Part shown: piece after piece, positions 34,246-44,439 of the stretch | Layout: each line of letters opens with the position of its first letter | Numbering within the stretch: position 1 is the first letter of the stretch | From: Geobacteraceae bacterium | GTDB taxonomy: Bacteria > Desulfobacterota > Desulfuromonadia > Desulfuromonadales > BM103 | Length of the DNA stretch: 64,000 nt | Assembly: GCA_024641085.1 (NCBI GenBank) | Contig: JAHEDT010000005.1 | Span: 60,636-124,635, forward strand | Reading direction: 5' to 3' | Notes under the pieces: generated by a model | Told to the model about the DNA's origin: nothing | Databases searched by the model: none | The model's input: the letters and a program-made list of their open reading frames with translations, nothing else | Translations under genes and position numbers: made by a program

Positions 34246-36726
34246 ATGGTTAACCTGACAATCGACGGCAAGCAGGTCACAGTCAGCAAGACGGCCACGA
34301 TTTACGAGGCCGCCAAGGAAGTCGGCATCAGTATCCCGGTGCTCTGCTACGCCAAGAAGCTGATGCCCTACGGGGCCTGCCGCTTCTGCCTGGTCCAGGT
34401 GGAGCAGATGAAGGGGCGCCTTATCCCGGCCTGCACCACCCCCGTCAGCGAGGGGATGGTGGTCACCACCATCTCCGACGAGATCAAGAAGGTCCGCAAG
34501 ACGGTGATGGAGTTCCTGCTGGTCAACCACGTTCTCGACTGCCCGGTCTGCGACAAGGGCGGTGAGTGTGACCTGCAGGACCTCGCCTACGAATTAGAGT
34601 CGACCAGCAATCGCTTCGAAGGGGAGAAGTTTGACCTTCCGACCGACGAGGTCAATCCACTGATCGAGCGCAACATGAACCGCTGCGTGCTCTGTGGCCG
34701 CTGTGCGAGGGTTTGCGACGAGGTCGTCGGCTACGGCTCCTATTCTTTTATCAATCGCGGATTCGAAACCAAGATCGCGACGGCCTACGACCGCGGCTTG
34801 AGCTGCGAATTCTGTGGCCAGTGCGTCTCCATGTGCCCGGTTGGCGCCATCCTGCCGCGCCCATTCAAGTTCAAGGCCCGTCCCTGGCAACTCAAGGAAG
34901 TCGACTCGGTCTGCGGCTATTGCGGCAATGGCTGCACGCTGACCCTCGGCGTGCTCAACAACAAAGTCGAAACGATCCGCTTCAACGACAAGATCGGTGT
35001 CAATGACGGCAATCTGTGCGTGCGCGGCCGCTTCGGCTATTCCTACGTTAACCACGATGAACGTCTGACCAAGCCGTTGTTGCGCAAGGATGGCGAGCTG
35101 GTCGAGGCCGAGTGGGACGAAGCCCTGCAGGTTGTCGCCGACGGCCTGGCAAACGCCCAGAAGGGCCAGGGCGCAGGCATTCTCTCCGGTGCCCGTTTGA
35201 CGAACGAAGAGCTCTTCGTCCTCAAGCAATTCGCCAAGACCCTAGGTACCCAAAACCTCGACCATTCGGGCGGCGAATGCTACAAGGGTGTCACCGAAGG
35301 CCTCAAGGAGACGATTGGGATCAGCGCTTCGACCGGAACCTTCCCGCAGATCGAAAAGGCCAATGTCATCCTGGCGATTCGTTCCGATTTCTATGAAACC
35401 CACCCTGTGGTCGGCATGGTGGTCAACCAGGCGATTCGCCGCAATGAGGCCAAACTTCTGGTTCTGGCGGACAAGCGCGGCAAGTTGAGCAAACTGCCCG
35501 GAGCCAAAACCCTGTTGACCAAGCCCGGCCTGGAACTGGATATCCTCAATGCCATGGCCAGAGTGCTGCTCGACGAAGGTCTGGCCCAGACCGAGGGCGT
35601 AGACGGTATCGCGGATCTCCAGGCGGCATTGGCCAACTTCAGCCCGGCGCAGGTTGCCGAGCGCACCGGAGTTTCTGCAGAGCAGCTGCAGGCTGCGGCA
35701 CGGCAGTTGGCCGGGGCCAAAAACAGCGCCATCCTGATGGCTTATGGCCTGCCCTACCAGGGCCTGAACAAGGAACTGGCCACGGCGGCAGCCAACCTGG
35801 CACTGCTGGCCGGGATCCCCGGACGGGAAGGGAGCGGTCTCTACCTGTGTGGCGAGAAGGCGAACAGCCAGGGCGCCATTGACCTCGGTATTCTGCCGCA
35901 GGGCAACGGCATGGGCGCCCAGGCGATGTTCACCGCAGCCGCAGCCGGCCAGCTCGATGCGCTTTATGTGGTCGGCGAAGACCCCTTGAGCAGCTATCCC
36001 GATCGCGACCGGATTGCCAAGGCGCTTGACAAGGTCCCTTTCCTGGTGGTTCAGGACCTGTTCCTCTCGCCCACGGCGCAGCAGGCCGATGTGGTCCTGC
36101 CGGCGACGTCGTTTGCCGAAAAGGATGGCACCTTCACCAACGCCGAACGCCGCATTCAGCGGGTGCGCCGCGGTATTTCGAGCCCGGGTCAAGCCCGTGC
36201 CGACGGGGCGATTCTAACCGCGCTGGCCGGCAAGCTCGGCAGCAGTCTGGCCTTTACCGGTCCGGCCGCGATCTTTGCCGAAATCGGCAAGGCGGTACCG
36301 GCTTATGCCACGTGCAGCTTCAATGAAATAGGCCCGCAAGGTGTCGTTTGGGGTGGTGAATCCCTGCAGCCTGCCAGCCGCAAAGTGGTCGCCGTCGCCG
36401 GTGGTTCAGAAGTGGAGGGCGATTTCCGGCTGGTTACTGGCAGCGCCCTTTACCACAGCGGCACCGTGTCCACCAAGGCCAAGGGGCCGATGGCCGTTCT
36501 CGCCGAACCTTACGTCGAGTTGAGCCGGGAAGACGCCAAGGCGCTCAAAGTGGCGGATGGCGACCTGCTCAAGGTGGCTGGCAACGGGGTCGAGCTGAAG
36601 CTGAAAGCCAAGGTTGGCAACCGGTTGCCGAAAGGCGTGCTGTTCGCCCCCTACCACTTTGCCGAGGCCCAGGTCAACCGCCTCTACAAAGGTGAAGCGG
36701 TGATTGCGGTCAAGGTCAGCAAGTAA
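34246..36726 (+). CDS. nuoG: NADH-quinone oxidoreductase subunit G
   Basis: An 826-residue iron-sulfur subunit. N-terminal [2Fe-2S] ligands lie in VLCYAKKLMPYGACRFC and PACTTP; the His-Cys3 motif for N5 is HVLDCPVCDKGGECD; two further [4Fe-4S] motifs follow (CVLCGRCARVC and CEFCGQCVSMCPVG). An additional motif CGYCGNGC with a distant Cys (GNLCVRG) corresponds to the N7 cluster of E. coli and Thermus NuoG. The remainder is a molybdopterin-oxidoreductase-like domain without evident catalytic function. It lies 38 bp after nuoF. Confidence 0.94.
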   Translation: MVNLTIDGKQVTVSKTATIYEAAKEVGISIPVLCYAKKLMPYGACRFCLVQVEQMKGRLIPACTTPVSEGMVVTTISDEIKKVRKTVMEFLLVNHVLDCPVCDKGGECDLQDLAYELESTSNRFEGEKFDLPTDEVNPLIERNMNRCVLCGRCARVCDEVVGYGSYSFINRGFETKIATAYDRGLSCEFCGQCVSMCPVGAILPRPFKFKARPWQLKEVDSVCGYCGNGCTLTLGVLNNKVETIRFNDKIGVNDGNLCVRGRFGYSYVNHDERLTKPLLRKDGELVEAEWDEALQVVADGLANAQKGQGAGILSGARLTNEELFVLKQFAKTLGTQNLDHSGGECYKGVTEGLKETIGISASTGTFPQIEKANVILAIRSDFYETHPVVGMVVNQAIRRNEAKLLVLADKRGKLSKLPGAKTLLTKPGLELDILNAMARVLLDEGLAQTEGVDGIADLQAALANFSPAQVAERTGVSAEQLQAAARQLAGAKNSAILMAYGLPYQGLNKELATAAANLALLAGIPGREGSGLYLCGEKANSQGAIDLGILPQGNGMGAQAMFTAAAAGQLDALYVVGEDPLSSYPDRDRIAKALDKVPFLVVQDLFLSPTAQQADVVLPATSFAEKDGTFTNAERRIQRVRRGISSPGQARADGAILTALAGKLGSSLAFTGPAAIFAEIGKAVPAYATCSFNEIGPQGVVWGGESLQPASRKVVAVAGGSEVEGDFRLVTGSALYHSGTVSTKAKGPMAVLAEPYVELSREDAKALKVADGDLLKVAGNGVELKLKAKVGNRLPKGVLFAPYHFAEAQVNRLYKGEAVIAVKVSK

Positions 36727-36817
36727 CCGGTTCAACCCGGGGACAGGCCGACAGGTGTGACCCGGCGTGAATAGCTTAAAACAACAAGATTAATCTGATA
36801 CGAGGAAGAGGAAGATC

Positions 36818-37885
36818 ATGACGCCTGAAATGCTGAGCCTCTCTAACAGTCCTGGTTTGTTTGTCGGGATAATGCTGCTGAAGCTCCTGGTTGTCTTCAG
36901 CGTGACCATGCTGATCGTTGCCTATGCAACCTGGTGCGAACGCAAGGTGATCGGCCACATGCAGACCCGCCTGGGACCGATGCGCACCGGCTGGCACGGC
37001 CTGCTGCAGCCGATAGCAGACGGCCTCAAGCTGTTCTTCAAGGAAGACATCATCCCGACCGAAGCCACCAGAGTGCCTTTCCTGCTGGCACCGATGATGA
37101 TCCTGGTCCCGGCATTGATCACGGTTGCCGTCATCCCCTTCGGCCCGGATCTCAAGCTGGGCGGCTTCCTGATTCCTCAACAAATTACCGACCTGAACGT
37201 CGGCGTGCTGTATATCCTCGCCTTTGCCGGCCTCGGGATTTACGGGATCGTCCTCGCCGGTTGGTCCTCCAACAGCAAATACTCCCTGCTCGGCGGAGTG
37301 CGGGCCTCGGCGCAGATGATTTCCTACGAGCTGTCTGCCGGCCTGACGATCATTGCGGTATTCATGCTCTCCGAGACCCTCAGCCTGCGTGAAATCGTCG
37401 CCCTGCAGCAGCAGGATCTCTGGGGCGTCTGTTCCTTTGTGCCCAACTGGTACGTGTTCACCCAACCGCTGGCATTCGGGCTCTTCGTCATCACCGGCCT
37501 GGCCGAGATCAACCGGACCCCGTTCGACATGCCCGAGGCCGAGAGTGAACTGGTCTCCGGTTTCTGCACCGAGTATTCCTCGATGAAGTACGCACTTTTC
37601 TTCATGGCCGAATACGCCAACATGATCGTCATCGCGGCGATCACCGCCACGCTTTTCCTTGGTGGCTGGAGCGCTCCCTTCAACATCGCCATCCTGACCA
37701 TGATTCCCGGTTTCGTCTGGCTGCTGCTGAAGATTTTTGCGCTGATGTTCTTCTTCATGTGGCTGCGCGCCACCTTCCCCCGCGTTCGCTATGACCAGCT
37801 GATGCGCATGGGTTGGAAAGTCCTGTTGCCGTTGGCCCTGGCCAATGTGGTGATTACCGGCCTCGTGGTCGTGATTCTGCAATAA
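36818..37885 (+). CDS. nuoH: NADH-quinone oxidoreductase subunit H
   Basis: A 355-residue, eight-helix membrane subunit that links the quinone pocket to the proton channels. The conserved CERKVIGHMQTRLGP and LLQPIADGLKLFFKED loops are present, as is the acidic ITGLAEINRTPFDMPEAESEL. GWHG occurs where many family members have GPFG or GWFG. It has AGGAAGAGG before the ATG and lies 91 bp after nuoG. Confidence 0.96.
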   Translation: MTPEMLSLSNSPGLFVGIMLLKLLVVFSVTMLIVAYATWCERKVIGHMQTRLGPMRTGWHGLLQPIADGLKLFFKEDIIPTEATRVPFLLAPMMILVPALITVAVIPFGPDLKLGGFLIPQQITDLNVGVLYILAFAGLGIYGIVLAGWSSNSKYSLLGGVRASAQMISYELSAGLTIIAVFMLSETLSLREIVALQQQDLWGVCSFVPNWYVFTQPLAFGLFVITGLAEINRTPFDMPEAESELVSGFCTEYSSMKYALFFMAEYANMIVIAAITATLFLGGWSAPFNIAILTMIPGFVWLLLKIFALMFFFMWLRATFPRVRYDQLMRMGWKVLLPLALANVVITGLVVVILQ

Positions 37886-37919
37886 ACCGTCACCTTCGAG
37901 TCTTTAAGAGGTCAAGATC

Positions 37920-38315
37920 ATGTTCAAAGCATTTGCCAAAGGTCTGAGCATAACCTTCAAACACATGCTGCCGGGTCATTCGACGACCGTGCAGTATCCC
38001 TCTGTCAAGCTCAAGCCGTCCGACCGGTTTCGCGGGCTGCATCGCCTGGTCCCCTCCCAGGACCGGGAGAAATGCGTCGCCTGTTACCTGTGCCCGACGG
38101 TTTGCCCGGCCAAGTGCATTACGGTTGAAGCGGCCGAGAACGACAAGGGCGAGAAGTATCCCAAAGTCTATACGATCGACCTGCTGCGCTGCATCTTCTG
38201 CGGCTATTGCGTGGAAGCCTGCCCGGTAGAGGCGATCGAGATGACCGGAGCCTACGAACTGGCCAATTACGAGCGCGAAGATTTTCAGTTCACCAAGCAG
38301 CGGCTGCTGAAGTAA
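37920..38315 (+). CDS. nuoI: NADH-quinone oxidoreductase subunit I
   Basis: A 131-residue ferredoxin-like subunit holding clusters N6a and N6b. Cys ligands: Cys52, 55, 58, 62 (KCVACYLCPTVCP) and Cys91, 94, 97, 101 (RCIFCGYCVEACP). An N-terminal amphipathic helix (FAKGLSITFKHML) anchors it to the membrane arm. The length is on the short side for NuoI but all clusters are intact. Confidence 0.96.
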   Translation: MFKAFAKGLSITFKHMLPGHSTTVQYPSVKLKPSDRFRGLHRLVPSQDREKCVACYLCPTVCPAKCITVEAAENDKGEKYPKVYTIDLLRCIFCGYCVEACPVEAIEMTGAYELANYEREDFQFTKQRLLK

Positions 38316-38336
38316 GCCAAGAGGAGCATAAAACTC

Positions 38337-38840
38337 ATGGAGATTCTCTTTTTCTATCTGGTTGCGTTGGTTGCCGTGGTCTCCGGATTCCTGGTGATCC
38401 GTTGCCAAAGCCCTGTCAACAGCGCTCTCGGCCTGGTCAACACCTTCTTCTGCCTGGCGATCTTCTATGTCATGCTGCACGCTCCTTTCATGGCGGCGAT
38501 TCAGGTCATGGTCTATGCCGGAGCCATCATGGTGCTGATCCTGTTCGTCATCATGCTGCTCAACCTCGGCACGGAAGCACGCAAAAGCTACCTGCACGGG
38601 ATCGTCTGGTCGGGCCTGGCCAGCCTGGCGGTGCTCTTTAACGTCATCTATTTCATCAAGCGCGGTCGCGTCACTGGTGCCGAGGGGGACATTACCGATT
38701 TCACCGTGCAGAGTGTCGGCCATGTAGAGCTGATCGGCAAGACGATGTTCACCGAGTTCCTGCTGCCGTTTGAAATCGCCTCCATCCTGTTGCTGGTGGC
38801 AATCGTCGGTGCGGTGGTACTCGCCAAAAAAGAAGTTTAA
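38337..38840 (+). CDS. nuoJ: NADH-quinone oxidoreductase subunit J
   Basis: A 167-residue, five-helix membrane subunit. The family segment MAAIQVMVYAGAIMVLILFVIMLL includes the helix-3 region involved in coupling. It ends with a hydrophobic helix followed by KKEV. AGAGGAG precedes the ATG. It lies 21 bp after nuoI and 28 bp before nuoK. Confidence 0.95.
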   Translation: MEILFFYLVALVAVVSGFLVIRCQSPVNSALGLVNTFFCLAIFYVMLHAPFMAAIQVMVYAGAIMVLILFVIMLLNLGTEARKSYLHGIVWSGLASLAVLFNVIYFIKRGRVTGAEGDITDFTVQSVGHVELIGKTMFTEFLLPFEIASILLLVAIVGAVVLAKKEV

Positions 38841-38868
38841 AGCGTAGCGGACTACGGGAGACATTCAA

Positions 38869-39171
38869 ATGATTAGCGTTTACCACTACATGAGCGTTTC
38901 AGCGATCCTCTTTGCCATGGGGACTTATGGTGTCCTGACCCGGCGAAATGCGATTGTCATCTTCATGTGCATCGAACTGATGCTGAACTCGGTCAACCTG
39001 ACCTTTATCGCTCTGTCGAACCACCTGCAAAGCATGGACGGCCAGATCTTCGTCTTCTTTGTCATGACGGTGGCGGCGGCTGAGGCGGCTGTCGGGTTGG
39101 CCCTTATGATCGCGTTTTACCGGAACCGGGAATCGATCGACGTCGATAATATCAACTTGATGAAATTGTGA
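38869..39171 (+). CDS. nuoK: NADH-quinone oxidoreductase subunit K
   Basis: A 100-residue, three-helix membrane subunit homologous to MrpC. The two conserved membrane Glu residues are visible: [14 protein letters not shown] and [18 protein letters not shown] precedes the ATG. Length is standard. Confidence 0.96.
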   Translation: MISVYHYMSVSAILFAMGTYGVLTRRNAIVIFMCIELMLNSVNLTFIALSNHLQSMDGQIFVFFVMTVAAAEAAVGLALMIAFYRNRESIDVDNINLMKL

Positions 39172-39228
39172 GCGGCACACACCGCCCGCATCCCCATAAG
39201 AAGCTTACTTCGTTCGGAGGAGAGATAG

Positions 39229-41226
39229 ATGTACGATAAACTGTGGCTCATACCCTTCTTCCCGTTGCTCGGTTGCATCATCAACGGGTTGCTTGGCAAG
39301 CGGTTCATCAAGAATGAAAAGGTGATCGGCGCCATAGGCACCGGTGCGGTGTTCCTTTCTTTCCTGGTCTCCTGCAAGTATCTGATCCAGCTGCTCGGCG
39401 ACCCGGTCAAGTCCCATGAGAATGTGATTGCCTCGTGGATGTCGGTTGGCACCGTGCAGGTGGATTGGGGGTTCCTGCTTGATCCGCTTTCAGCCCTGAT
39501 GCTCATGGTGGTCTGCGGGGTCGGCTCCCTGATTCATCTCTACTCCATCGGTTACATGCATGGCGAAGAAGGCTTCTACCGCTACTTCAGCTACCTGAAC
39601 CTGTTCGTCTTCTCGATGCTGATGCTGGTCCTCGGTAACAACGCCCTGGTCATGTTCGTCGGTTGGGAGGGCGTCGGCCTCTGCTCCTACCTGCTGATCG
39701 GCTACTATTTCGAGAAACAGAGTGCCGGGGATGCCGCGAAGAAGGCTTTCGTCATGAACCGCGTCGGCGACTTCGGTTTCCTGCTCGGCCTGTTTACCAT
39801 CTTCTGGACTCTGGGCAGCAAGCACGGTGTCTGGACCATCAACTTCATGGAAATCAATGAAAACGCCCACCTGTTGTCCGGCGACATGATGCTGGGCCTG
39901 GGTGTTACGACCGTGGCAACGCTCTGCTTCTTCCTCGGAGCGACCGGTAAATCGGCCCAGCTGCCGCTCTTTACCTGGCTACCCGACGCCATGGAAGGCC
40001 CGACTCCGGTCTCCGCACTGATCCATGCCGCGACCATGGTCACCGCAGGTGTCTACATGATCGGCCGCATGAACGTGTTGTTCGCCATGAGCCCGACCAC
40101 CATGGCCGTGGTCGCCCTGGTCGGCGCCCTGACGGCAATCTTCGCCGCCAGCATCGGTTTTGCCCAAAACGACATCAAGCGCGTCCTGGCCTACTCGACC
40201 GTCTCCCAGCTCGGCTTCATGTTCGTCGCCATGGGTGTCGGGGCTTTTACCGCAGGGATTTTTCACCTGATGACCCACGCTTTCTTCAAGGCCTGCCTGT
40301 TCCTCGGGTCAGGCTCGGTCATTCACGCCATGCACCACGCCCTGCATCACGCACACCTGCATGATGATCCGCAGGACATGCGCAACATGGGCGGCCTGCG
40401 CAAGAAGATGCCGGTGACCTGGGCGACCTTCGGGATTTCCTGCCTGGCAATCTCCGGGCTGCCATTCTTCTCCGGCTTCTTCTCCAAGGACGAGATCCTC
40501 TGGTGGGCGTTCGCTTCGACCCGCGGCAGCAAGCTGGTCTGGGGGATCGCGGTGGTTGCGGCCTGCATGACGGCATTTTACATGTTCCGCTGTCTTTATA
40601 TGACGTTCCACGGTGAGCAGCGCACCAACGCCAAGGCCAAGGATCACGTTCATGAGTCGCCCTGGGTGATCACTTTGCCACTGGTCGTGCTGGCCTTCCT
40701 GGCCACCGTCGGCGGCCTGATCGGCATCCCCCACGTGCTCGGCAACCTGGTTGGCCATATCCCCAACAAGCTGGAGCATTTCCTGGCGCCGGTCTTCGAG
40801 CATTCCCAGCATCTCTACGAGATCGAGGCCCATGGCACGGCGGCTACGGAAGTCAGCCTGATGGTTCTGTCGGTCCTTATCGCCCTGGTCGGGATCGCAG
40901 TCGCTACCGTCATGTACATGAAGAACCCGGAACTCCCGGGCAAGTTCACCAGGAAATTTTCGCAACTGCACCGCTGGGTCTTCAACAAGTGGTATGTCGA
41001 CGAGGCTTACGATGTGCTGTTCGTCAACAGCACCAAGAAGCTCGGGACCTTCTGCTGGAGGGGTTTCGATGTCAAGGTGATCGACGGCATCGTCAACGGC
41101 CTCGCCAAACTGGTCGGAGCCTGTTCCGCAGTGCTGCGCCATACACAAACCGGCCTATTCCAGAACTATGCGCTGACTATGGTTTTCGGCACGGTGGTCA
41201 TGGTGGCCATTTTTATCCTCAACTAA
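39229..41226 (+). CDS. nuoL: NADH-quinone oxidoreductase subunit L
   Basis: A 665-residue antiporter-like proton channel with a long C-terminal extension, including the lateral helix that runs along the membrane arm. Channel residues: Glu in FVGWEGVGLCSYLLIG, Lys in GATGKSAQLPLFTWLPDAM, and the IKRVLAYSTVSQLGFMF helix. A His-rich loop (HAMHHALHHAHLHDD) follows the later helices. A very good ribosome-binding site (CGGAGGAGAG) precedes the start. Confidence 0.96.
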   Translation: MYDKLWLIPFFPLLGCIINGLLGKRFIKNEKVIGAIGTGAVFLSFLVSCKYLIQLLGDPVKSHENVIASWMSVGTVQVDWGFLLDPLSALMLMVVCGVGSLIHLYSIGYMHGEEGFYRYFSYLNLFVFSMLMLVLGNNALVMFVGWEGVGLCSYLLIGYYFEKQSAGDAAKKAFVMNRVGDFGFLLGLFTIFWTLGSKHGVWTINFMEINENAHLLSGDMMLGLGVTTVATLCFFLGATGKSAQLPLFTWLPDAMEGPTPVSALIHAATMVTAGVYMIGRMNVLFAMSPTTMAVVALVGALTAIFAASIGFAQNDIKRVLAYSTVSQLGFMFVAMGVGAFTAGIFHLMTHAFFKACLFLGSGSVIHAMHHALHHAHLHDDPQDMRNMGGLRKKMPVTWATFGISCLAISGLPFFSGFFSKDEILWWAFASTRGSKLVWGIAVVAACMTAFYMFRCLYMTFHGEQRTNAKAKDHVHESPWVITLPLVVLAFLATVGGLIGIPHVLGNLVGHIPNKLEHFLAPVFEHSQHLYEIEAHGTAATEVSLMVLSVLIALVGIAVATVMYMKNPELPGKFTRKFSQLHRWVFNKWYVDEAYDVLFVNSTKKLGTFCWRGFDVKVIDGIVNGLAKLVGACSAVLRHTQTGLFQNYALTMVFGTVVMVAIFILN

Positions 41227-41266
41227 GGGTAGAACGTTCAAGCGTTGATATAAGGAGCAAGGACCC

Positions 41267-42841
41267 ATGAATGACCATCTACTTAGCCTGATGACCTTTT
41301 TCCCGTTGGTGGGGATGCTGATTGTCCTCTTCCTGCCTCGGGAAGCCGACCGCCTGATCAAGACGGTCACGCTGATCGTGACGATCATCGTGTTCCTGAT
41401 CAGCCTGCCGTTGGCTTTCGACGACGTCTTCATCAACTCGTCGGCGATGCAGTATACCGAGTTCGCCAACTGGATCAGCATTGGTCAGTACTTCCAGATG
41501 AATTATTATGTCGGCATCGACGGCATCAGCCTCTGGCTGGTCCTGTTGACCACTTTCATCATGCCGATCGCCATTCTTTCGACCTGGCACGCGGTCGACA
41601 AGAACACCAAGGGATTCATGGCCCTGGCTCTGCTCCTTGAAACCGGCATGCTCGGTGCCTTCATCTCTCTCGATCTCTTCCTCTTCTACGTATTCTGGGA
41701 GCTGATGCTGGTGCCGATGTATTTCATGATCGGCATCTGGGGCGGCAAGAACCGCATCTACGCGGCGATCAAATTCTTCCTCTTTACAGCGGTCGGCTCC
41801 TTGCTCATGCTGGTGGCGATCATCTACGTTTACTACTACGCGATCCAGGCCGGCGTTCCTTTTGAAAACGGCTTCAGCATCGCCCATTTCTACCAACTTG
41901 ACATTCCCGCTCACCTGCAGACCTGGTTGTTCGTCGCTTTCGCATTCAGCTTCGCCATCAAGGTGCCAATGTTCCCGGTGCACACCTGGTTGCCTGATGC
42001 ACATACGGAAGCCCCGACCGCAGGTTCGGTCATCCTGGCCGCCATCCTGCTGAAGATGGGTACCTATGGTTACGTGCGTTTCGCCATCCCGCTCTTCCCG
42101 GTGGCGACCATGAAGTTCACCCCGTTTTTGGCGCTTCTGGCCGTGATCGGCATTATCTACGGCGCCCTGGTCGCCATGATGCAGGATGATGTCAAAAAGC
42201 TGGTCGCCTACTCGTCTGTGTCGCACCTCGGCTTCGTCATGCTCGGAATCTTTGCCATGAACCTGCAGGGGCTTTCCGGTGGCATGCTGCAGATGATCAA
42301 CCACGGCATCTCGACCGGCGCGCTCTTCCTTATCGTCGGCTTTATTTACGAGCGGCGCCATACACGCCTGATCGTGGATTTCGGCGGCCTGAGCAAGGTG
42401 ATGCCGGTGTTCGCCACGATTTTCATGATCGTCACCTTCTCGTCGGTCGGCCTGCCGGGGACCAACGGCTTCGTCGGCGAGTTCCTGATCCTGGTCGGGG
42501 CCTTCGAGAGCAACCTGCGTGTCTTCACGGTCTTTGCAACGACCGGGGTCATCCTGGCTGCCGTCTACATGCTCTGGATGTTCCAGCGCGTGATGATGGG
42601 CAAGGTGACCAATCCGAAGAACGCCGAATTGAAAGACCTCTCTGCCCGCGAAGTAGCGATCATGCTGCCACTGGTCCTGTTCATCTTCTGGATCGGATTC
42701 TATCCGAACGTGTTCTTCGAGAAGATGAACCCCTCTCTGGAGAATTTGATCAACCAGGTCAAGGACAAGCAGCACATCGCCATGATCGCCGAGGATATGG
42801 ACCCAACCGTTACGCAAATTACGGTTAACGATTTAAGATAG
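41267..42841 (+). CDS. nuoM: NADH-quinone oxidoreductase subunit M
   Basis: A 524-residue antiporter-like proton channel. Motifs: FYVFWELMLVPMYFMIG (channel Glu), FAIKVPMFPVHTWLPDAH (Lys and the HTWLPDAH signature), and DVKKLVAYSSVSHLGFVMLG. Family length. AAGGAGCAAGGA precedes the ATG. It lies 40 bp after nuoL and 28 bp before nuoN. Confidence 0.96.
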   Translation: MNDHLLSLMTFFPLVGMLIVLFLPREADRLIKTVTLIVTIIVFLISLPLAFDDVFINSSAMQYTEFANWISIGQYFQMNYYVGIDGISLWLVLLTTFIMPIAILSTWHAVDKNTKGFMALALLLETGMLGAFISLDLFLFYVFWELMLVPMYFMIGIWGGKNRIYAAIKFFLFTAVGSLLMLVAIIYVYYYAIQAGVPFENGFSIAHFYQLDIPAHLQTWLFVAFAFSFAIKVPMFPVHTWLPDAHTEAPTAGSVILAAILLKMGTYGYVRFAIPLFPVATMKFTPFLALLAVIGIIYGALVAMMQDDVKKLVAYSSVSHLGFVMLGIFAMNLQGLSGGMLQMINHGISTGALFLIVGFIYERRHTRLIVDFGGLSKVMPVFATIFMIVTFSSVGLPGTNGFVGEFLILVGAFESNLRVFTVFATTGVILAAVYMLWMFQRVMMGKVTNPKNAELKDLSAREVAIMLPLVLFIFWIGFYPNVFFEKMNPSLENLINQVKDKQHIAMIAEDMDPTVTQITVNDLR

Positions 42842-42869
42842 ATTTCTATAGCGTCTGAGGAGCCACTCA

Positions 42870-44330
42870 ATGGAAAACCTGGTGCAAATCGCCCTGCAGA
42901 ACGTCAATCTAGGGGCTATCCTGCCGTCACTGATACTGACCTGCTTCGGCATGGGACTGCTGTTGATCAATGTCTTCCTGCCCCGTGGCACCACGCGGCA
43001 TGCCGTCTGGATCAGCCTGATCGGTCTCGTGGTGACCGGATTCTTCGTCTATACCGGATGGGGGAACCCGCAATACGGTTTCAACGATGCTGTGGCCATG
43101 GACAATTATGCCGCGTTCTTCAGCATCATCTTCCTGTTTGCCGCCGGCCTGACGATCCTGATGTCGGACGAGTACCTGACCCGTGAGGGATACCCGGTCA
43201 GCGAGTATTATCCGCTGGTTCTGTTCACGACGGCGGGCGCCATGTGGATGGCTTCGGGAACGGATATGATGACGATCTTCCTCGGTCTGGAAGTTCTGTC
43301 GATCAGCCTTTACGTGCTGGCCGGTTTCTTCCGCGGCCAGGTGCGCTCCAACGAGGCCGGTCTCAAGTACTTCCTTCTGGGGGCGTTCTCAACCGGGTTC
43401 CTCCTTTACGGCATTGCGCTGATTTACGGCGTTACAGGATCGACTAAGCTGACCGAAATCGGCATCTACCTCAACGCCCATGGTTCGCTGCTGGAAAACC
43501 CGATGACCCTGGCCGGCCTGGTTTTGCTCTCGATCGGCTTCCTCTTCAAGATCGCAGCGGCCCCTTTCCACATGTGGACCCCCGATGTCTATGAAGGGGC
43601 GCCGACCCCGATTACCGCCTTCATGAGCGCCGGGCCGAAGGCGGCTGCCTTTGCCGCATTCCTGCGCATCATGGAATACTGCTTCTTCAGCCTCAAGCCG
43701 GAATGGACCGCGATGCTGTGGGTGCTGGCTGTATTGACCATGATCGTCGGCAACGTGATTGCCATCAGCCAGACCAATATCAAGCGCATGCTGGCCTATT
43801 CCTCGATCGCGCATGCCGGTTACGCCATGGTCGGCATGGTCGCCGCCAACGAGATCGGCTACTCGGGCATCCTCTTCTACATGCTGGCCTACACCTTCAT
43901 GAACATTGGCGCCTTTGCCGTGCTGGTGCTGGCGGGGAAAAAGGGCGAGGAAAACCTGACCCTGGAGGGTTTCTCCGGGTTCGGTTTCAAGCGCCCCTTC
44001 CTGGGTGTGGCCATGACCATCTTCCTTTTTTCGCTGATGGGCTTGCCGCCGACAGCAGGTTTCGCCGGTAAATTCTATATTTTCGCCGGAGCGATCAAGG
44101 CCGGGTATATCTGGCTGGCAGTGATCGGCGTTCTGAACTCGGCGGTCTCGCTGTACTATTACCTGCGTATCATGGTCTACATGTACTTCCGTGATCCTTC
44201 AGAAGACTACGCCTGGGTGACCATGCCGGTGACCGTAATGATCTCCATCGTGATTGCCATCATCGGCGTTTTCTACCTGGGGATCATCCCCGGCGAGGTC
44301 ATGGAGCTGGCAAAACTCGCCGTCTTCTAA
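42870..44330 (+). CDS. nuoN: NADH-quinone oxidoreductase subunit N
   Basis: A 486-residue antiporter-like proton channel and the last gene of the nuo operon. Channel residues: Glu in FLGLEVLSISLYVLAG, Lys in GFLFKIAAAPFHMWTPDVYEG, and NIKRMLAYSSIAHAGYAMVG. A terminator follows 28 bases after the stop. The operon has all fourteen subunits in canonical order. Confidence 0.96.
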   Translation: MENLVQIALQNVNLGAILPSLILTCFGMGLLLINVFLPRGTTRHAVWISLIGLVVTGFFVYTGWGNPQYGFNDAVAMDNYAAFFSIIFLFAAGLTILMSDEYLTREGYPVSEYYPLVLFTTAGAMWMASGTDMMTIFLGLEVLSISLYVLAGFFRGQVRSNEAGLKYFLLGAFSTGFLLYGIALIYGVTGSTKLTEIGIYLNAHGSLLENPMTLAGLVLLSIGFLFKIAAAPFHMWTPDVYEGAPTPITAFMSAGPKAAAFAAFLRIMEYCFFSLKPEWTAMLWVLAVLTMIVGNVIAISQTNIKRMLAYSSIAHAGYAMVGMVAANEIGYSGILFYMLAYTFMNIGAFAVLVLAGKKGEENLTLEGFSGFGFKRPFLGVAMTIFLFSLMGLPPTAGFAGKFYIFAGAIKAGYIWLAVIGVLNSAVSLYYYLRIMVYMYFRDPSEDYAWVTMPVTVMISIVIAIIGVFYLGIIPGEVMELAKLAVF

Positions 44331-44357
44331 ACAGTTCGACTTGACCAGACAATAGAC

Positions 44358-44381
44358 AAGCCCCGGTTTCGGCCGGGGCTT
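44358..44381 (+). terminator. Terminator of the nuo operon
   Basis: AAGCCCCGG (44358-44366) and CCGGGGCTT (44373-44381) form a perfect 9-bp GC-rich stem with a 6-base loop, followed by TTGCTCGTT. It lies directly after nuoN. Confidence 0.8.
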
Positions 44382-44439
44382 TGCTCGTTGATGGTGGCGG
44401 ATTTGTACCCGGCGGTGGTATTTGTTGTATGATCCAGTA

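Noticed and set aside
41279..42817. Long open frame (512 codons) antisense to nuoM
   Set aside because: Highly charged, His/Asp/Glu-rich composition typical of the reverse strand of a hydrophobic membrane gene; nuoM on the plus strand is certain.
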